64,000 nucleotides of DNA from Chiridota heheva (Eukaryota; Echinodermata; Holothuroidea; Apodida; Chiridotidae). The notes under the pieces are model-generated. The model was not told the DNA's origin. It was given only the letters and a program-made list of their open reading frames with translations, and did not search any database. The stretch lies in contig JAIGNY010002171.1 of assembly GCA_020152595.1 (NCBI GenBank), positions 2,648,501 through 2,712,500 on the forward strand, given 5' to 3'. Shown piece after piece: positions 38,555 to 52,185 of this stretch. The translations under genes were made by a program, and so were the position numbers. How positions within the stretch are numbered: the first letter of the stretch is position 1; each line of letters opens with the position of its first letter.

Positions 38555-39270
38555 AGAGCTTGTAAACACGATATCTCAAGAACAAAAAACTGGATTCATG
38601 TGGTACACAGACAGCCCGTAGTCTGTAGATGCCCTGTTGATTTTTGGTGGTGATGTCATGCAGATTAACGAGTAGGCGGGGCTTGATGCAGAAAATTTCG
38701 AAATGCTCATATTTTAAGAACTGCTTATCTGTTTGTTTTAAATGTAGTGTAATTATTGTGTTAGCTAGTGTGGACATGTTTATGGTATAAAAACATTGAA
38801 TTTTAGTAATATGCATAGTGGGCAGGGCTTATTTGATTTTGCTGATAAGAGCTTGTAAACACGATATATCTCAAGAACGATAAACTGGATTCGTACGTGT
38901 TATATGTGGAACACAGACGGCCAATGGTCTGTAGATGTGCCCTATTGTTTTAGGTGGTGATTTCATGTATATTAAAGAGAAGGTGGGGCTTAATGTAAAC
39001 TTTGAAATGCTCACATTTTAAAACCACATGTCCGTTTTGTTTCATATTGGTATAAATATGTTAGCTGGTGTGTACATGCCCATGGTATGATAACGTTAAA
39101 TTTCATTAATATGCATAGTGGACGGGGCTTAATATGATTTTGCTGAAAAAGAACTTGTAAATAAGGAAAATACATTAAATACAGGTCATATGTGGTACAC
39201 AGATAACCCATTGCCTGTTTGTGTGCCCTATTTATTGTTTTTGGTGGTGATGTCATGTATATAGCTTAGC

Positions 39271-39303
39271 TGGGGAGGGAAGGGGGGGGGGGGGGGAGGG
39301 GGT
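39271..39303. repeat. Poly-G tract
   Basis: About 17 consecutive G within a longer G-rich run; a potential G-quadruplex on the + strand. Confidence 0.85.
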
Positions 39304-39680
39304 GGAGAGCTAATATAAAAACTTGAAAAGTGATAAATTTATACCAACCATAAGTTAAGTTTCTATCACTTATATATGTGCCTTAATGTGAAATACTCTG
39401 AAACACTTGTAAACATCACACACATGTAATATGTGGTACACAGATGACTTATGATCCCTAAATGTGACCTATTGGTTTGGTATAGTGATGTCATGTAGGT
39501 GGGGCTTTATGTAAAGTTCTTAAAACTGATAAATGTACAAAAGTGTTGTCAACAGGTTCTATTTTATTGATGGGCATGGCTTAATAATATATGTTATTTA
39601 ACAGATTTCATGATATGTAATGCCAGTTAGTATAAAACTTGAAAATCAACCGACAATGAAAGAATGTTTGGAACCACTAA

Positions 39681-40149
39681 ACAAACATATTGGTTTATCA
39701 AAGCAAATGCTATTCAGCATAGACTGATGTTTGAATTAATTAAGAAAAAAGTTGTTAAAAATTTTGCATTGTTAGTCAGACAGGAAGCAGCTTACAAAAG
39801 ATTGAATTTTTTGATTGAAACACTTTATTTTCACTTCTTGCAAATAAATCTAGTTTACAACAAATTAAAGGCAATTTACACTATAATGGTAGACAATTCA
39901 ACAGCAGTGAGGGGATATCTGCTCAAGCCAGATAGGTTTATCTAGGTAGAAACAACCAAAATACATATCCATGAATATTTTAGATAAAATACTACACATA
40001 TTTTGCATTCTGAACATGAAGAAGGAAGCAGCTTATCAAATTACTGCTAGAATAGGAGAATATAACTGCATATAAGATGTATAGAACACAAAACATTAAC
40101 TAGAATGGTGAATACCGTCATTGTTCACATATGCACATGCAAATTGACA
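39681..40149. other. Intergenic, nothing recognised
   Basis: AT-rich spacer before the large satellite. A 93-codon + frame at 39664-39945 has no recognisable motif. Confidence 0.5.
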
Positions 40150-41049
40150 CCCATTTCATATGACCCAGCCAGATATAAAAATGGCACCTCACACTAAGTC
40201 CCACATGGCATCCCACATCATGTCCCACATGGCGTCCCATGTCCCACATGGCGTCCCACGTCCCACATGGCGTCCCGCATCCCACATGGCGTCCCACATG
40301 ACTTCCCACATGACTTGCCACATGGCATCCCACAACCCACATGGCATCCCATGTCCTACATGGATCCCACCCTACATGTATGTTCCACATTATTCCAACC
40401 ATATGTATCACATGGCATCCCTCCTTGTGTCCCACATGGCATCTCTCCTTATGTCCCTCATGTCATCCCACCATATGATTTCATGTCATCCCACCATATG
40501 TCCCTCATGGCATCCCACCGATGGCCCCAAGTGGCATCCTACATTTCTCCACGTGGCGTCTCATATGGCCCCATGCGGCGACCCTACATGGCATCCCATG
40601 TCCCACATGGCATCCCACATGGCATCCCATGTCCCACATGGCATCCCACATGGCATCCCATGTCCCACATGGCATCCCACATGGCATCCCATGTCCCACA
40701 TGGCATCCCACATGGCATCCCATGTCCCACATGGCATCCCACATGGCATCCCATGTCCCACATGGCATCCCCATGGCATCCCATGTCCCACATGGCATCT
40801 AACCATGGCATCCCACATGGCATCCCATGTCCCACATGGCATCTCACATGGCATCCCATGTCCCACATGGCATCTCACATGGCATCCCATGTCCCACATG
40901 GCATCTCACATGGCATCCCATGTCCCACATGGCATCCCACATGGCATCCATGTCCCCATGGCATCCCACATGGCATCCCATGTCCCACATGGTATCCCAT
41001 GTCCCACAGGGCATCCCACATGGCATCCCATGTCCCACAGGGCATCCCA

Positions 41050-42085
41050 CATGCCGTCCCACATGGCGTCTCACATGCCGTCCCACGTGCCGTCCCACGT
41101 GGCGTCCCACGTGGCGTCCCACGTGGCGTCCCACGTGGCGTCCCACGTGGCGTCCCACGTGGCGTCCCACGTGGCACCCCACGTGGCACCCCACGTGGCA
41201 CCCCACGTGGCACCCCACACGGCACCCCACACGGCACCCCACACGGCACCCCACACGGCACCACACGGCACCGTACACGGCACCCCACACGGCACCCCAC
41301 ACGGCAACCCACACGGCACCCACACGGCACCCCACACGGCACCCCACACGGCACCCCACACGGCACCCCACACGGCACCCCACACGGCACCCCACACGGC
41401 ACCCACACGGCACCCCACACGGCACACACGGCACACGGCACCCCACACGGCACCCCACACGGCACCCCACACGGCACCCCACCCGGCACCCCACCCGGCA
41501 CCCCACACGGCACCCCACACGGCACCCCACACGGCACCCCACACGGCACCCCACACGGCACCCCACACGGCACCCCACACGGCACCACACGGCACCCCTA
41601 CACGGCACCCACACGGCACCCACACGGCACACGGCACCCACACGGCACTTACACGGCACCCCACACGGCACCCCACACGGCACCCCACACGGCACCCCAC
41701 ACGGCACCCCACACGGCACCCACACGGCACCCCACACGGCACCCCACACGGCACCCCACGGCACCCCACACGGCACCCCACACGGCACCCCACACGGCAC
41801 CCCACACGGCACCCGGCACACGGCACCCACACGGCACACGGCACCCCACACGGCACCCACACGGCACCCCACACGGCACCCCACACGGCACCCCACATGG
41901 CACCCACATGGCACCCCACATGGCACCCCACATGGCACCCCACATGGCACCCCACATGGCACCCCACATGGCACCCCACATGGCACCCCACATGGCACCC
42001 CACATGGCACCCCACATGGCACCCCACATGGCACCCCACATGGCACCCCACATGGCACCCCACATGGCACCCCACATGGCACCCC
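41050..42085. repeat. Satellite zone with CACGTG, CACACG then CACATG dodecamers
   Basis: Within the array the dodecamer changes in blocks: CACGTGGCGTCC (about 41080-41165), CACGTGGCACCC (to about 41215), CACACGGCACCC (41217-41890) and CACATGGCACCC (41891-42085). Borders are abrupt, so blocks expanded from single variants. Confidence 0.9.
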
Positions 42086-42699
42086 ACGTCTCACATGGAT
42101 CCCACCATACATGTATGTCTCACATTAATCTAACCATATGTACCACATGGCATTCCTTCCTGTGTCCCACATGGCATCCCACCCGATGTCCCACATGGCA
42201 TTCCACTGTAAGTCCCTCATGGCATCCCACCGTATTTTTACATGGCATCCCACCATATGTTCCACATGGCATCCCACCATGTCCCTCATGGCATCCCACC
42301 GTATGGCCGTATGTCCCTCATGGCATCCCACCGTATGTCCGTCATGGCATCCCATCGTATGGCCGTATGACCCTCATGGCATCCCACCGTATGTCTCACA
42401 TGGCCGTATGTCCCTCATGGCATCCCACCGTATGTCCCACACGGCCGTATGTCCCTCATGGCATCCCACCGTATGTCCCACATGGCCGTATGTCCCTCAT
42501 GGCATCCCACCATATGTCCCACACGGCCGTATGTCCCTCATGGCATTCCACCGTATGTCCCTCATGACATCCCACCGTATGTCTCTCATGGCATCCCACC
42601 GTATGTCCCTCATGGCATCCCACCGATGGCCCCAAGTGGCATCCTACATTTCTCCACGTGGCGTCTCATATGGCCCCATGCGGCGACCCTACATGGCAT

Positions 42700-43495
42700 C
42701 CCATGTCCCACATGGCGTCCCACATGGCATCCCACATGGCATCCCATATGGCATCCCATGTCCCACATGGCATCCCACATGGCATCCCATGTCCCACAGG
42801 GCATCCTATGTCCCACAGGGCATCCCACATGCCGTCCCACATGCCGTCCCACATGGCGTCCCACGTGGCGTCCCACGTGGCACCCCACGTGGCACCCCAC
42901 GTGGCACCCCACGTGGCACCCCACATGGCACCCCACATGGCACCCCACATGGCACCCCACATGGCACCCCACATGGCACCACACATGGCACCCCACATGG
43001 CACCCCACATGGCACCCCCATGGCACCCCACATGGCACCCCACATGGCACCCCACATGGCACCCCACATGGCACCCCACATGGCACCCCACATGGCACCC
43101 CACATGGCACCACATGGCACCCACATGGCACCCCACATGGCACCCCACATGGCACCCCACATGGCACCCCACATGGCACCCCACATGGCACCACATGGCA
43201 CCACATGGCACCCCACATGGCACCCCCACATGGCACCCACATGGCACCCCACATGGCACCCACATGGCACCCCACATGGCACCCCACATGGCACCCCACA
43301 TGGCACCCACATGGCACCCCACATGGCACCCCACATGGCACCCCACATGGCACCCCCACATGGCACCCCACATGGCACCCCCATGGCACCCCACATGGCA
43401 CCCCACATGGCACCCCACATGGCACCCCACATGGCACCCCACATGGCACCCACATGGCACCCACATGGCACCCACGTCCCACATGGCACCCCACG
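42700..43495. repeat. Second dodecamer zone
   Basis: CACATGGCATCC, a few CACGTGGCACCC, then a long run of CACATGGCACCC with occasional 10- or 11-bp units from single-base losses. Confidence 0.9.
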
Positions 43496-45479
43496 TCCCA
43501 CATGGATCCCACCCTACATGTATGTCTCACATTAATCTAACCATATGTACCACATGGCATTCCTTCCTGTGTCCCACATGGCATCCCACGCGATGTCCCA
43601 CATGGCATTCCACTGTAAGTCCCTCATGGCATCCCACCGTATTTTTACATGGCATCCCACCATATATGTTCCACATGGCATCCCACCATGTCCCTCATGG
43701 CATCCCACCGTATGGCCCTCATGGCATCCCACCGTATGTCCCACATGGCCGTATGTCCCTCATGGCATCCCACCGTATGTCCCTCATGGCATCCCGCCGT
43801 ATGTCCCTCATGGCATCCCACCGTATGTCCGTCATGGCATCCCACCGTATGGCCGTATGACCCTCATGGCATCCCACCGTATGTCCCACATGGCCGTATG
43901 TCCCTCATGGCATCCCACCGTATGTCCCACATGGCCGTATGTCCCTCATGGCATCCCGCCGTATGTCCCACACGGCCGTATGTCCCTCATGGCATCCCAC
44001 CGTATGTCCCTCATGGCATCCCACCGTATGTCCCACATGGCCGTATGTCCCTCATGGCATCCCACCATATGTCCCACACGGCCGTATGTCCCTCATGGCA
44101 TTCCACCGTATGTCCCTCATGACATCCCACCGTATGTCTCTCATGGCATCCCACCGTATGTCCCTCATGGCATTCCACCGTTAGTCCTTCATGGCTTCCA
44201 CCGTATGTCCCTCATGGCATCCCACCCGATGTCCCACATGGCATACCACCACATGTCCCACATTGGATCCCACCTCATGTCCCATATTGGATCCCACTAC
44301 ATGTCCCACATGGTATCCCACCACATGGTATCACATGCCCCACATTGGATCCCACCACACGTTCCACATGGTATCGTCCCAATGACATCCTACTTTATGT
44401 CCCACATGGCATCCCACATGGCATCCCATGTCCCACATGGCATCCCACATGGCATCCCATGTCCCACATGGCATCCCATGTCCCACATGGCATCCCATGT
44501 CCCACAGGGCATCCCACATGGCATCCCATGTCCCACAGGGCATCCCACATGCCGTCCCACATGGCGTCTCACATGCCGTCCCACATGGCGTCCCACATGG
44601 CGTCCCACATGGCGTCCCACATGGTACCCCACGTGGCACCGCACGTGGCACCCCACGTGGCACCCCACGTGGCACCCCACGTGGCACCCCACGTGGCACC
44701 CCACATGGCACCCCACATGGCACCCCACATGGCACCCCACATGGCACCCCACATGGCACCCCACATGGCACCCCACGTCTCACATGGATCCCACCCTACA
44801 TGTATGTCTCACATTAATCTAACCATATGTACCACATGGCATTCCTTCCTGTGTCCCACATGGCATCCCACCCGATGTCCCACATGGCATTCCACTGTAA
44901 GTCCCTCATGGCATCTCACCGTATTTTTACATGGCATCCCACCATATGTTCCACATGGCATCCCACCATGTCCCTCATGGCATCCCACCGTATGGCCCTC
45001 ATGGCATCCCACCGTATGTCCCACATGGCCGTATGTCCCTCATGGCATCCCACCGTATGGCCGTATGTCCCTCATGGCATCCCACCGTATGTCCGTCATG
45101 GCATCCCATCGTATGGCCGTATGACCCTCATGGCATCCCACCGTATGTCTCACATGGCCGTATGTCCCTCATGGCATCCCACCGTATGTCCCCCATGGCC
45201 GTATGTCCTCATGGCATCCCACCGTATGTCCCACATGGCCGTATGTCCTCATGGCATCCCACCATATGTCCCACACGGCCGTATGTCCCTCATGGCATTC
45301 CACCGTATGTCCCTCATGACATCCCACCGTATGTCTCTCATGGCATCCCACCGTATGTCCCTCATGGCATCCCACCGATGGCCCCAAGTGGCATCCTACA
45401 TTTCTCCACGTGGCGTCTCATATGGCCCCATGCGGCGACCCTACATGGCATCCCATGTCCCACATGGCGTCCCACATGG

Positions 45480-46700
45480 CATCCCACATGGCATCCCACA
45501 TGGCATCCCACATGGCACCCCACATGGCACCCCACATGGCACCCCACATGGCACCCCACATGGCACCCCACATGGCACCCCACATGGCACCCCACATGGC
45601 ACCCCACATGGCACCCCACATGGCACCCCACATGGCACCCCACATGGCACCCAACATGGCACCCCACATGGCACCCCACATGGCACCACATGGCACCCCA
45701 CATGGCATCCCATATGGCATCCCATGTCCCACATGGCATCCCACATGGCATCCCATGTCCCACATGGCATCCCACATGGCATCCCATGTCCCACAGGGCA
45801 TCCCACATGGCATCCCATGTCCCACAGGGCATCCTATGTCCCACAGGGCATCCCACATGCCATCCACATGGCGTCTCACATGCCGTCCACATGGCGTCCC
45901 ACATGCCGTCCCACATGGCGTCCCACATGGCACCCCACATGGCACCCACATGGCACCCCACATGGCACCCACATGGCACCCCACATGGCACCCCACATGG
46001 CACCCCACATGGCACCCCACATGGCACCCCACATGGCACCCCATGGCACCCCATGGCACCCACATGGCACCCCACATGGCACCCATGGCACCCCACATGG
46101 CACCCCACATGGCACCCCACATGGCACCCCACATGGCACCCACATGGCACCCCACATGGCACCCACATGGCACCCACATGGCACCACATGGCACCCACAT
46201 GGCACCCCACATGGCACCCCACATGGCACCCCACATGGCACCCACATGGCACCCCACATGGCACCCACATGGCACCCCACATGGCACCCCACATGGCACC
46301 CCACATGGCACCCCACATGGCACCCCACATGGCACCCCACATGGCACCCACATGGCACCCCACATGGCACCCCACATGGCACCCCACATGGCACCCCACA
46401 TGGCAACCCACATGGCAACCCACATGGCACCCCACATGGCACCCCACATGGCACCCCACATGGCACCCCACATGGCACCTACATGGCACCCACATGGCAC
46501 CCCACATGGCACCCTTTCCACATGGCACCCACATGGCACCCCACATGGCACCCCACATGGCACCCCACATGGCACCCACATGGCACCCCACATGGCACCC
46601 CACATGGCACCCCACATGGCACCCCACATGGCACCCCACATGGCACCCCACATGGCACCCCACATGGCACCCCACATGGCACCCCACATGGCACCCCACG
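45480..46700. repeat. Third and longest dodecamer zone
   Basis: CACATGGCACCC in long homogeneous runs, with a short return to CATGGCATCCCATGTCC near 45710-45860 and one interruption CCCTTTCCACATGG near 46512. Confidence 0.9.
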
Positions 46701-47764
46701 TCCCACATGGATCCCACCCTACATGTATGTCTCACAATAATCTAACCATATGTACCACATGGCATTCCTTCCTGTGTCCCACATGGCATCCCACCCGATG
46801 TCCCACATGGCATTCCACTGTAAGTCCCTCATGGCATCCCACCGTATTTTTACATGGCATCCCACCATATGTTCCACATGGCATCCCACCATGTCCCTAA
46901 TGGCATCCCACCGTATGGCCCTCATGGCATCCCACCGTATGTCCCACATGGCCGTATGTCCCTCATGGCATCCCACCGTATGTCCCTCATGGCATCCCAC
47001 CGTATGTCCCTCATGGCATCCCACCGTATGTCCGTCATGGCATCCCACCGTATGGCCGTATGACCCTCATGGCATCCCACCGTATGTCCCACATGGCCGT
47101 ATGTCCCTCATGGCATCCACCGTATGTCCCACATGGCCGTATGTCCCTCATGGCATCCCGCCGTATGTCCCACACGGCCGTATGTCCCTCATGGCATCCC
47201 ACCGTATGTCCCTCATGGCATCCCACCGTATGTCCCACATGGCTGTATGTCCCTCATGGCATCCCACCATATGTCCCACACGGCCGTATGTCCCTCATGG
47301 CATTCCACCGTATGTCCCTCATGACATCCCACCGTATGTCTCTCATGGCATCCCACCGTATGTCCCTCATGGCATTCCACCGTTAGTCCTTCATGGCTTC
47401 CACCGTATGTCCCTCATGGCATCCCACCCGATGTCCCACATGGCATACCACCACATGTCCCACATTGGATCCCACCTCATGTCCCACATTGGATCCCACT
47501 ACATGTCCCACATGGTATCCCACCACATGGTATCACATGCCCCACATTGGATCCCACCACACGTTCCACATGGTATCCGTCCCAATGACATCCTACTTTA
47601 TGTCCCACATGGCATCCCATTCCATGGCCTCCTGCCCTATATTTCACATAACCTTCTACCCTATGTCATCCCAACCTATGTCACACTTTTGTGTTACTTG
47701 TGGCATCCCACCCCATGTCCCACATTGGATCCCACCACATGTTCCACATGGTATCCGTCCCAAT

Positions 47765-49920
47765 GTCCCATTGACATCCCACCCTATGTCCCACATGGCA
47801 TTCCACCCTATGTCCCACATGGCATTCCACCCTATGTCCCACATGGCATTCCACCCTATGTCCCACATGGCATTCCACCCTATGTCCCACATGGCATTCC
47901 ACCCTATGTCCCACATGGCATTCCACCCTATGTCCCACATGGCATTCCACCCCATGTCCCACATGGCATTCCACCCCATGTCCCACATGGCATTCCACCC
48001 CATGTCCCACATCGCATCCCACCCCATGTCCCACATGGCATCCCACTCCATGTCCAACATGGCATCCCACCCCATGTCCCACATGGAATCCACCATATCC
48101 CACGTGGCATCCCACCCCATGTCCCACGTGGCATCCCACCCATGTCCCACGTGACATCCCACCCCATGTCCCACATGGCATCCCCACATGGCATCCCACC
48201 CCATGTCCCACGTGGCATCCCACCCCATGTCCCACATGGCATCCCACCACATGGCATCCCACCCCATGTCCCACATGGCATCCCACCCCATGTCCCACAT
48301 GGCATCCCACCCCATGTCCCACATGGCATCCCATCCCATGTCCCACATGGCATCCCCCCATGTTCCACATGGCATCCTACCCCATGTACCACATGGCATC
48401 CATCCCATGTCCCACATGGCATCCTACCATGTCCCACATGACATCCTGCCCCCTGTCCCACATGACATCCTACCCCATGTCCCACATGGCATCCTATCCC
48501 ATGTCCCACATAGCATCCCACCCTATGTTTTCATGTCATCCCACCCCATGTCCCTCATGGCATCCCACCGATGTCCCACATGGCATCCTACCCCATGTTC
48601 CACGTGGCATCCCACCCCATGTCCCACGTGGCATCCCACCCCATGTCCCACATGGCATCTTACCCCATGTCCCACATCCATCCTACATGGCATCCCATGT
48701 CCCACATGACATCCTGCCCCCATGTCCCACATGACATCCTACCCCATGTCCCACGTGGCATCTTACCCCATGTCCCACATGACATCCCCCCTGTCCCACA
48801 TGACATCCTGGCACCCCATGTCCCACATGGCATCCTGCATCCCATGTCCCACACAGCATCCTAACCTATGTCCCACATGGCATCCTACCCCATGTCCCAC
48901 ATGGCATCCCACCCGACATGGCATCCCACCCCATGTCCCACGTGGCATCCCACCCCATGTCCCACATGGCATCCCACCACATGGCATCCACCATGTCCCT
49001 CATGGCATCCCACCATGTCCCACATGGCATCCCACCATGTCCCACATGGCATCCCATCCCATGTCCCACATGGCATCCTACCCCATGTTCCACATGGCAT
49101 CCTACCCATGTCCTCATGGCATCCCACCATGTCCCCATGGCATCCCACCCCCATGTCCCACATGGCATCCTGCCCCTGTCCCACATGACATGTCCCCATG
49201 CATCCCACATGGCATCATATATGTCCCATGGCCCATGTCCCACATAGCATCCTACCCTATGTCCTCATGGCATCCTATGTCCCCATGTCCCACATGGCAT
49301 CCCCCAAGTCCCACATGGCATCCCACCCCATGTTCCACGTGGCATCCCACCCCATGTCCCACGTGGCATCCCACCCCATGTCCCACATGGCATCCCACCA
49401 TGTCCCCATGGCATCCACCATGTCCCACATGACATCCTGCCCCCTGTCCCACATGACATCCCACCCCATGTCCCACGTGGCATCCTACCCCATGTCCCAC
49501 ATGACATCCTGCCCCCTGTCCCACATGACATCCTACCCCATGTCCCACATGGCATCCTATCCCATGTCCCACACAGCATCCTACCCTATGTCCCACATGG
49601 CATCCTACCCCATGTCCCACATGGCATCCTACCCCAAGTCCCACATGGCATCCTACCCCATGTTCCACGTGGCATCCCACCCCATGTCCCACGTGGCATC
49701 CCACCCCATGTCCCACATGGCATCTTACCCCATGTCCCACATGGCATCCTACCCCATGTCCCACATGACATCCTGCCCCCTGTCCCACATGACATCCTAC
49801 CCCATGTCCCACATGGCATCCTACCCCATGTCCCACATGACATCCTGCCCCCTGTCCCACATGGCATACCACCCCATGTCCCACATGGCATCCTACCCCA
49901 TGTCCCACATGACATCCCAT
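47765..49920. repeat. 24-bp derivative zone
   Basis: Units alternate CACATGGCATYC with YACCCYATGTCC, giving a 24-bp period. Variants CACGTGGCATCC and CACATGACATCC recur as multi-unit blocks, for example near 48600, 49330 and 49670. Confidence 0.88.
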
Positions 49921-49925
49921 AGGCT

Positions 49926-51125
49926 TAATAAGAAGTCTCATCCTAGCTATCACAGTCCCTGATTGATCATACTATGTATGAAAGTGTTAGTTCATATAAC
50001 AACTTATATGCAAATGATTTGTTGTATAAGAAATAAGGCGGAGTCAAATGAATATGCCTGATATGTGGTATATACCTCATGGTGTACCTTGGTGTATATC
50101 ACATGGGTATGTATTTTATCACATGGCCCCCATCCATATTTCACATGGCATCCTCCCTATGTCCATCTGCAGTCACTTTCTGTCACACTCTCTGACTGAG
50201 CCAACTAAATGAATAAAAAGTCTGGTTAGTTCATATACTGTAGCAACTTTATGCAAATGACCACAATAATAAAGGCGGAGTTTAATAATCATACATGATA
50301 CAACCGTTGGTGCCCAAATATTTTGAAGGGTTTTAAATCTCCAGTGCTACGAGAGAGACTTGAGGATCTCTGAAGAAAATTGGAAAATTACATCATTTTA
50401 CAGTTATCTTCCAAGGAAATATTAAATGTTTTGTAGATTTTGAAGAAAAGTAGTCTTCAATCTGTCTTTAAGTGTCTCTGAATTGTTTAACATTTTGTAA
50501 GAAATTCTAACCTTTTATAGAGAAGAAACTTAACTTTTTCTGAAGAAACATAACATTTTCTGAGAAATTCTCAAAAAAATAACATTTCTGAGGAAATCTC
50601 ATGAAAAGTTCTGGACAGCCAGACGGACGAAATCGCCATTAAATAGGTTCGCATTATGCTTCGCATATTACCACATTTAATACACACACCATTCTGTCAA
50701 GTTGTGTGACAGAACATTTCATAGGTGTCAGTATACCCTCAATGCTAAATACTTTGACCTTTTCACATCATAAACTTCATATTTCTGGTGCCCCAACCAC
50801 AAAGGGTGTGCGGATTTCTTTTATCCATTTGTTAATCTTTTGTATTCCACGGAATACTGTCATAGAGTAGTTCCTCACACATTTTGAATCCCTTTTCTCT
50901 TGTGAACTGGAATGGGATGGAAAAATGTGAAAATCCAAATAATTTTGCCGTTAAGTAACACAGCAACATTATTGATGAAAGAATTCCCCCTTCTCTAATA
51001 TACTCGCTGGAATAATATGATCAATTCGTTACAATAAAACTTATCTGTTGACTCCTACATTTTGACTCCTAGATTTGTATTAAGTTACATCCATCCGAGC
51101 CATTATGTCCATAGGGCCTGTGCTA
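49926..51125. other. Intergenic, mostly unassigned
   Basis: Two loosely matching segments (near 49995-50070 and 50235-50305) share ATGCAAATGA and AAGGCGGAGT words. A few satellite words continue to 50160. No gene is seen. Confidence 0.45.
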
Positions 51126-51129
51126 ATCC

Positions 51130-51605
51130 CAGTTTCCATGGCGCAAGCTGGTGAGAGCACAGGAATCACACTGTAAAAGACGTCAGTCTATCGGTTATCA
51201 TACCTGTTTACAGACCACGAGGCCCCGGGTTCAATCCTGGGGTGGGTAGACACGCCAGTGCACCACAACTGGTTATCAAAGGCCGTGGACATTGACTTGG
51301 TTGTCGATGTTATGTCTGTCCGTACGTCGTACCTGTGTTCTCGTCCGGGTCGTATTAAGCGTTTCGTGATAGCATTTGTACTATCATAACCGAATACGCA
51401 GGCGACGACCCCGTCATTGTAATTGTGTGTTCAACTCTCTCTCTCTCTCGCAGCAGCAATGCTGATACTCATTTTACCGCTGAGTGGACAGGTGGACTGG
51501 GCAAGGAATGTACCTTGCTCATGAACACAATGCCGCGCTCAGGACAGGAATCGAACCTGGTATCCTTTTACATAGGAGCAAGACTTCTGAGCCACTTCAC
51601 GTTCT
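51130..51605. mobile_element. tRNA-derived SINE region with opposed Pol III-like boxes
   Basis: On the + strand TGGCGCAAGCTGG (51139-51151) resembles an A box and GGTTCAATCC (51228-51237) a B box. On the - strand TGGCTCAGAAGTC (51594-51582) and a perfect GGTTCGATTCC (51557-51547) have tRNA-like spacing. The - strand copy is followed by GAGTATCAGCATTGCTGCTG, a SINE-body-like sequence. No intact tRNA cloverleaf was confirmed. Confidence 0.65.
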
Positions 51606-52185
51606 TTGATTAACATACAAATTACATGAATAAATCTGTTTGAAAAATAAATTGCATTTGTACACATCTGAATAATTAAGTTGTATCAAAATATATATTT
51701 TTATAGTATTAAATAGTAGAAAAACTGATTAAAATACCTGTCAGCCTCATGTAATTTCGGTCAAATATTTGACTTTAGATTTTACATGAATGGATTTTGT
51801 ATAAACATTTGCCCATATTACACATCTCCCTCATATGATTAAGTGATCTGTACTTTCTGTTCATATGCTATAGGTAAAAAAGGGTTCTAAATCTTTACTG
51901 TAGAACTGAAAAATAAGATCATGCATAATAAAACTTCAATTTCGTTTGCCCTCCCACACCACTTTTTCCTTTAAATTATTGTCACTCTTGAGCGTCATAT
52001 TTTTCTTCTCATCATATATTCATCCCCAAAGAAGAAGAAAAAGGAAGGTCATAAGACTGGCTGCTTCAATGACTTGGAGGACGTTTGAAACCTGTGCACA
52101 AGAAAATGTCCTTTATCCTTAATACCCCCTAGTCCCCCCCTCCCCTTGCTACATCCCTATCTCCACGGCAGAGGTAATGGCGAAC
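51606..52185. other. P450 3' flank, nothing recognised
   Basis: AT-rich region downstream of the P450 stop on the - strand; no clear polyadenylation signal was identified. Confidence 0.4.

Larger units (their letters stand above)
37254..39680. mobile_element. Second copy of the ~290-bp internally repeated element
   Basis: It starts with TTTTGGGTCCGATGC and the same hairpin partner (TATCAGGAACC) as 781-811. About seven diverged units follow, with TATCTCAAGAA, GTGGTACACAG, GCCCATGGTCTG and ATTAATATGCATAGTGGG. The right end is eroded to TTTGGAACCAC near 39668-39678. An L2-like LINE tail (38248-38554) is inserted in one unit. A poly-G run lies at 39271-39303. Confidence 0.7.
40150..49925. repeat. 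Large hierarchical satellite of CACATGGCAYCC dodecamers
   Basis: Nearly 9.8 kb is built from the 12-bp word CACATGGCAYCC and derived 24- and 31-bp units. Homogeneous dodecamer zones are separated by spacer modules with CACCGTATGTCCCTCATGGC words. The module edge ATGTATGTCTCACATTAATC occurs near 42110, 43518, 44800 and (one base different) 46725, with a diverged form near 40375. Because 12 and 24 are multiples of three, very long open frames appear in most frames of both strands (up to 766 codons). They are periodic (MAPH, GTPH, WHPT, GCHV) and are not genes. Confidence 0.95.

Noticed and set aside
40160..46900. Very long open frames (up to 766 codons) on both strands
   Set aside because: They are overlapping readings of a 12/24-bp repeat in several frames at once, with pure MAPH, GTPH, WHPT or GCHV periodicity and no non-repeat domain. 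Absence of stops follows from the unit length.
40600..49900. CRISPR-like regular repeats
   Set aside because: There are no unique spacers between units; the intervening sequence is the same repeat with point variants. The host context is eukaryotic.
51130..51605. A functional tRNA gene
   Set aside because: Box A and B matches exist, but no complete acceptor stem or anticodon arm could be confirmed, and the flanking body resembles a SINE.
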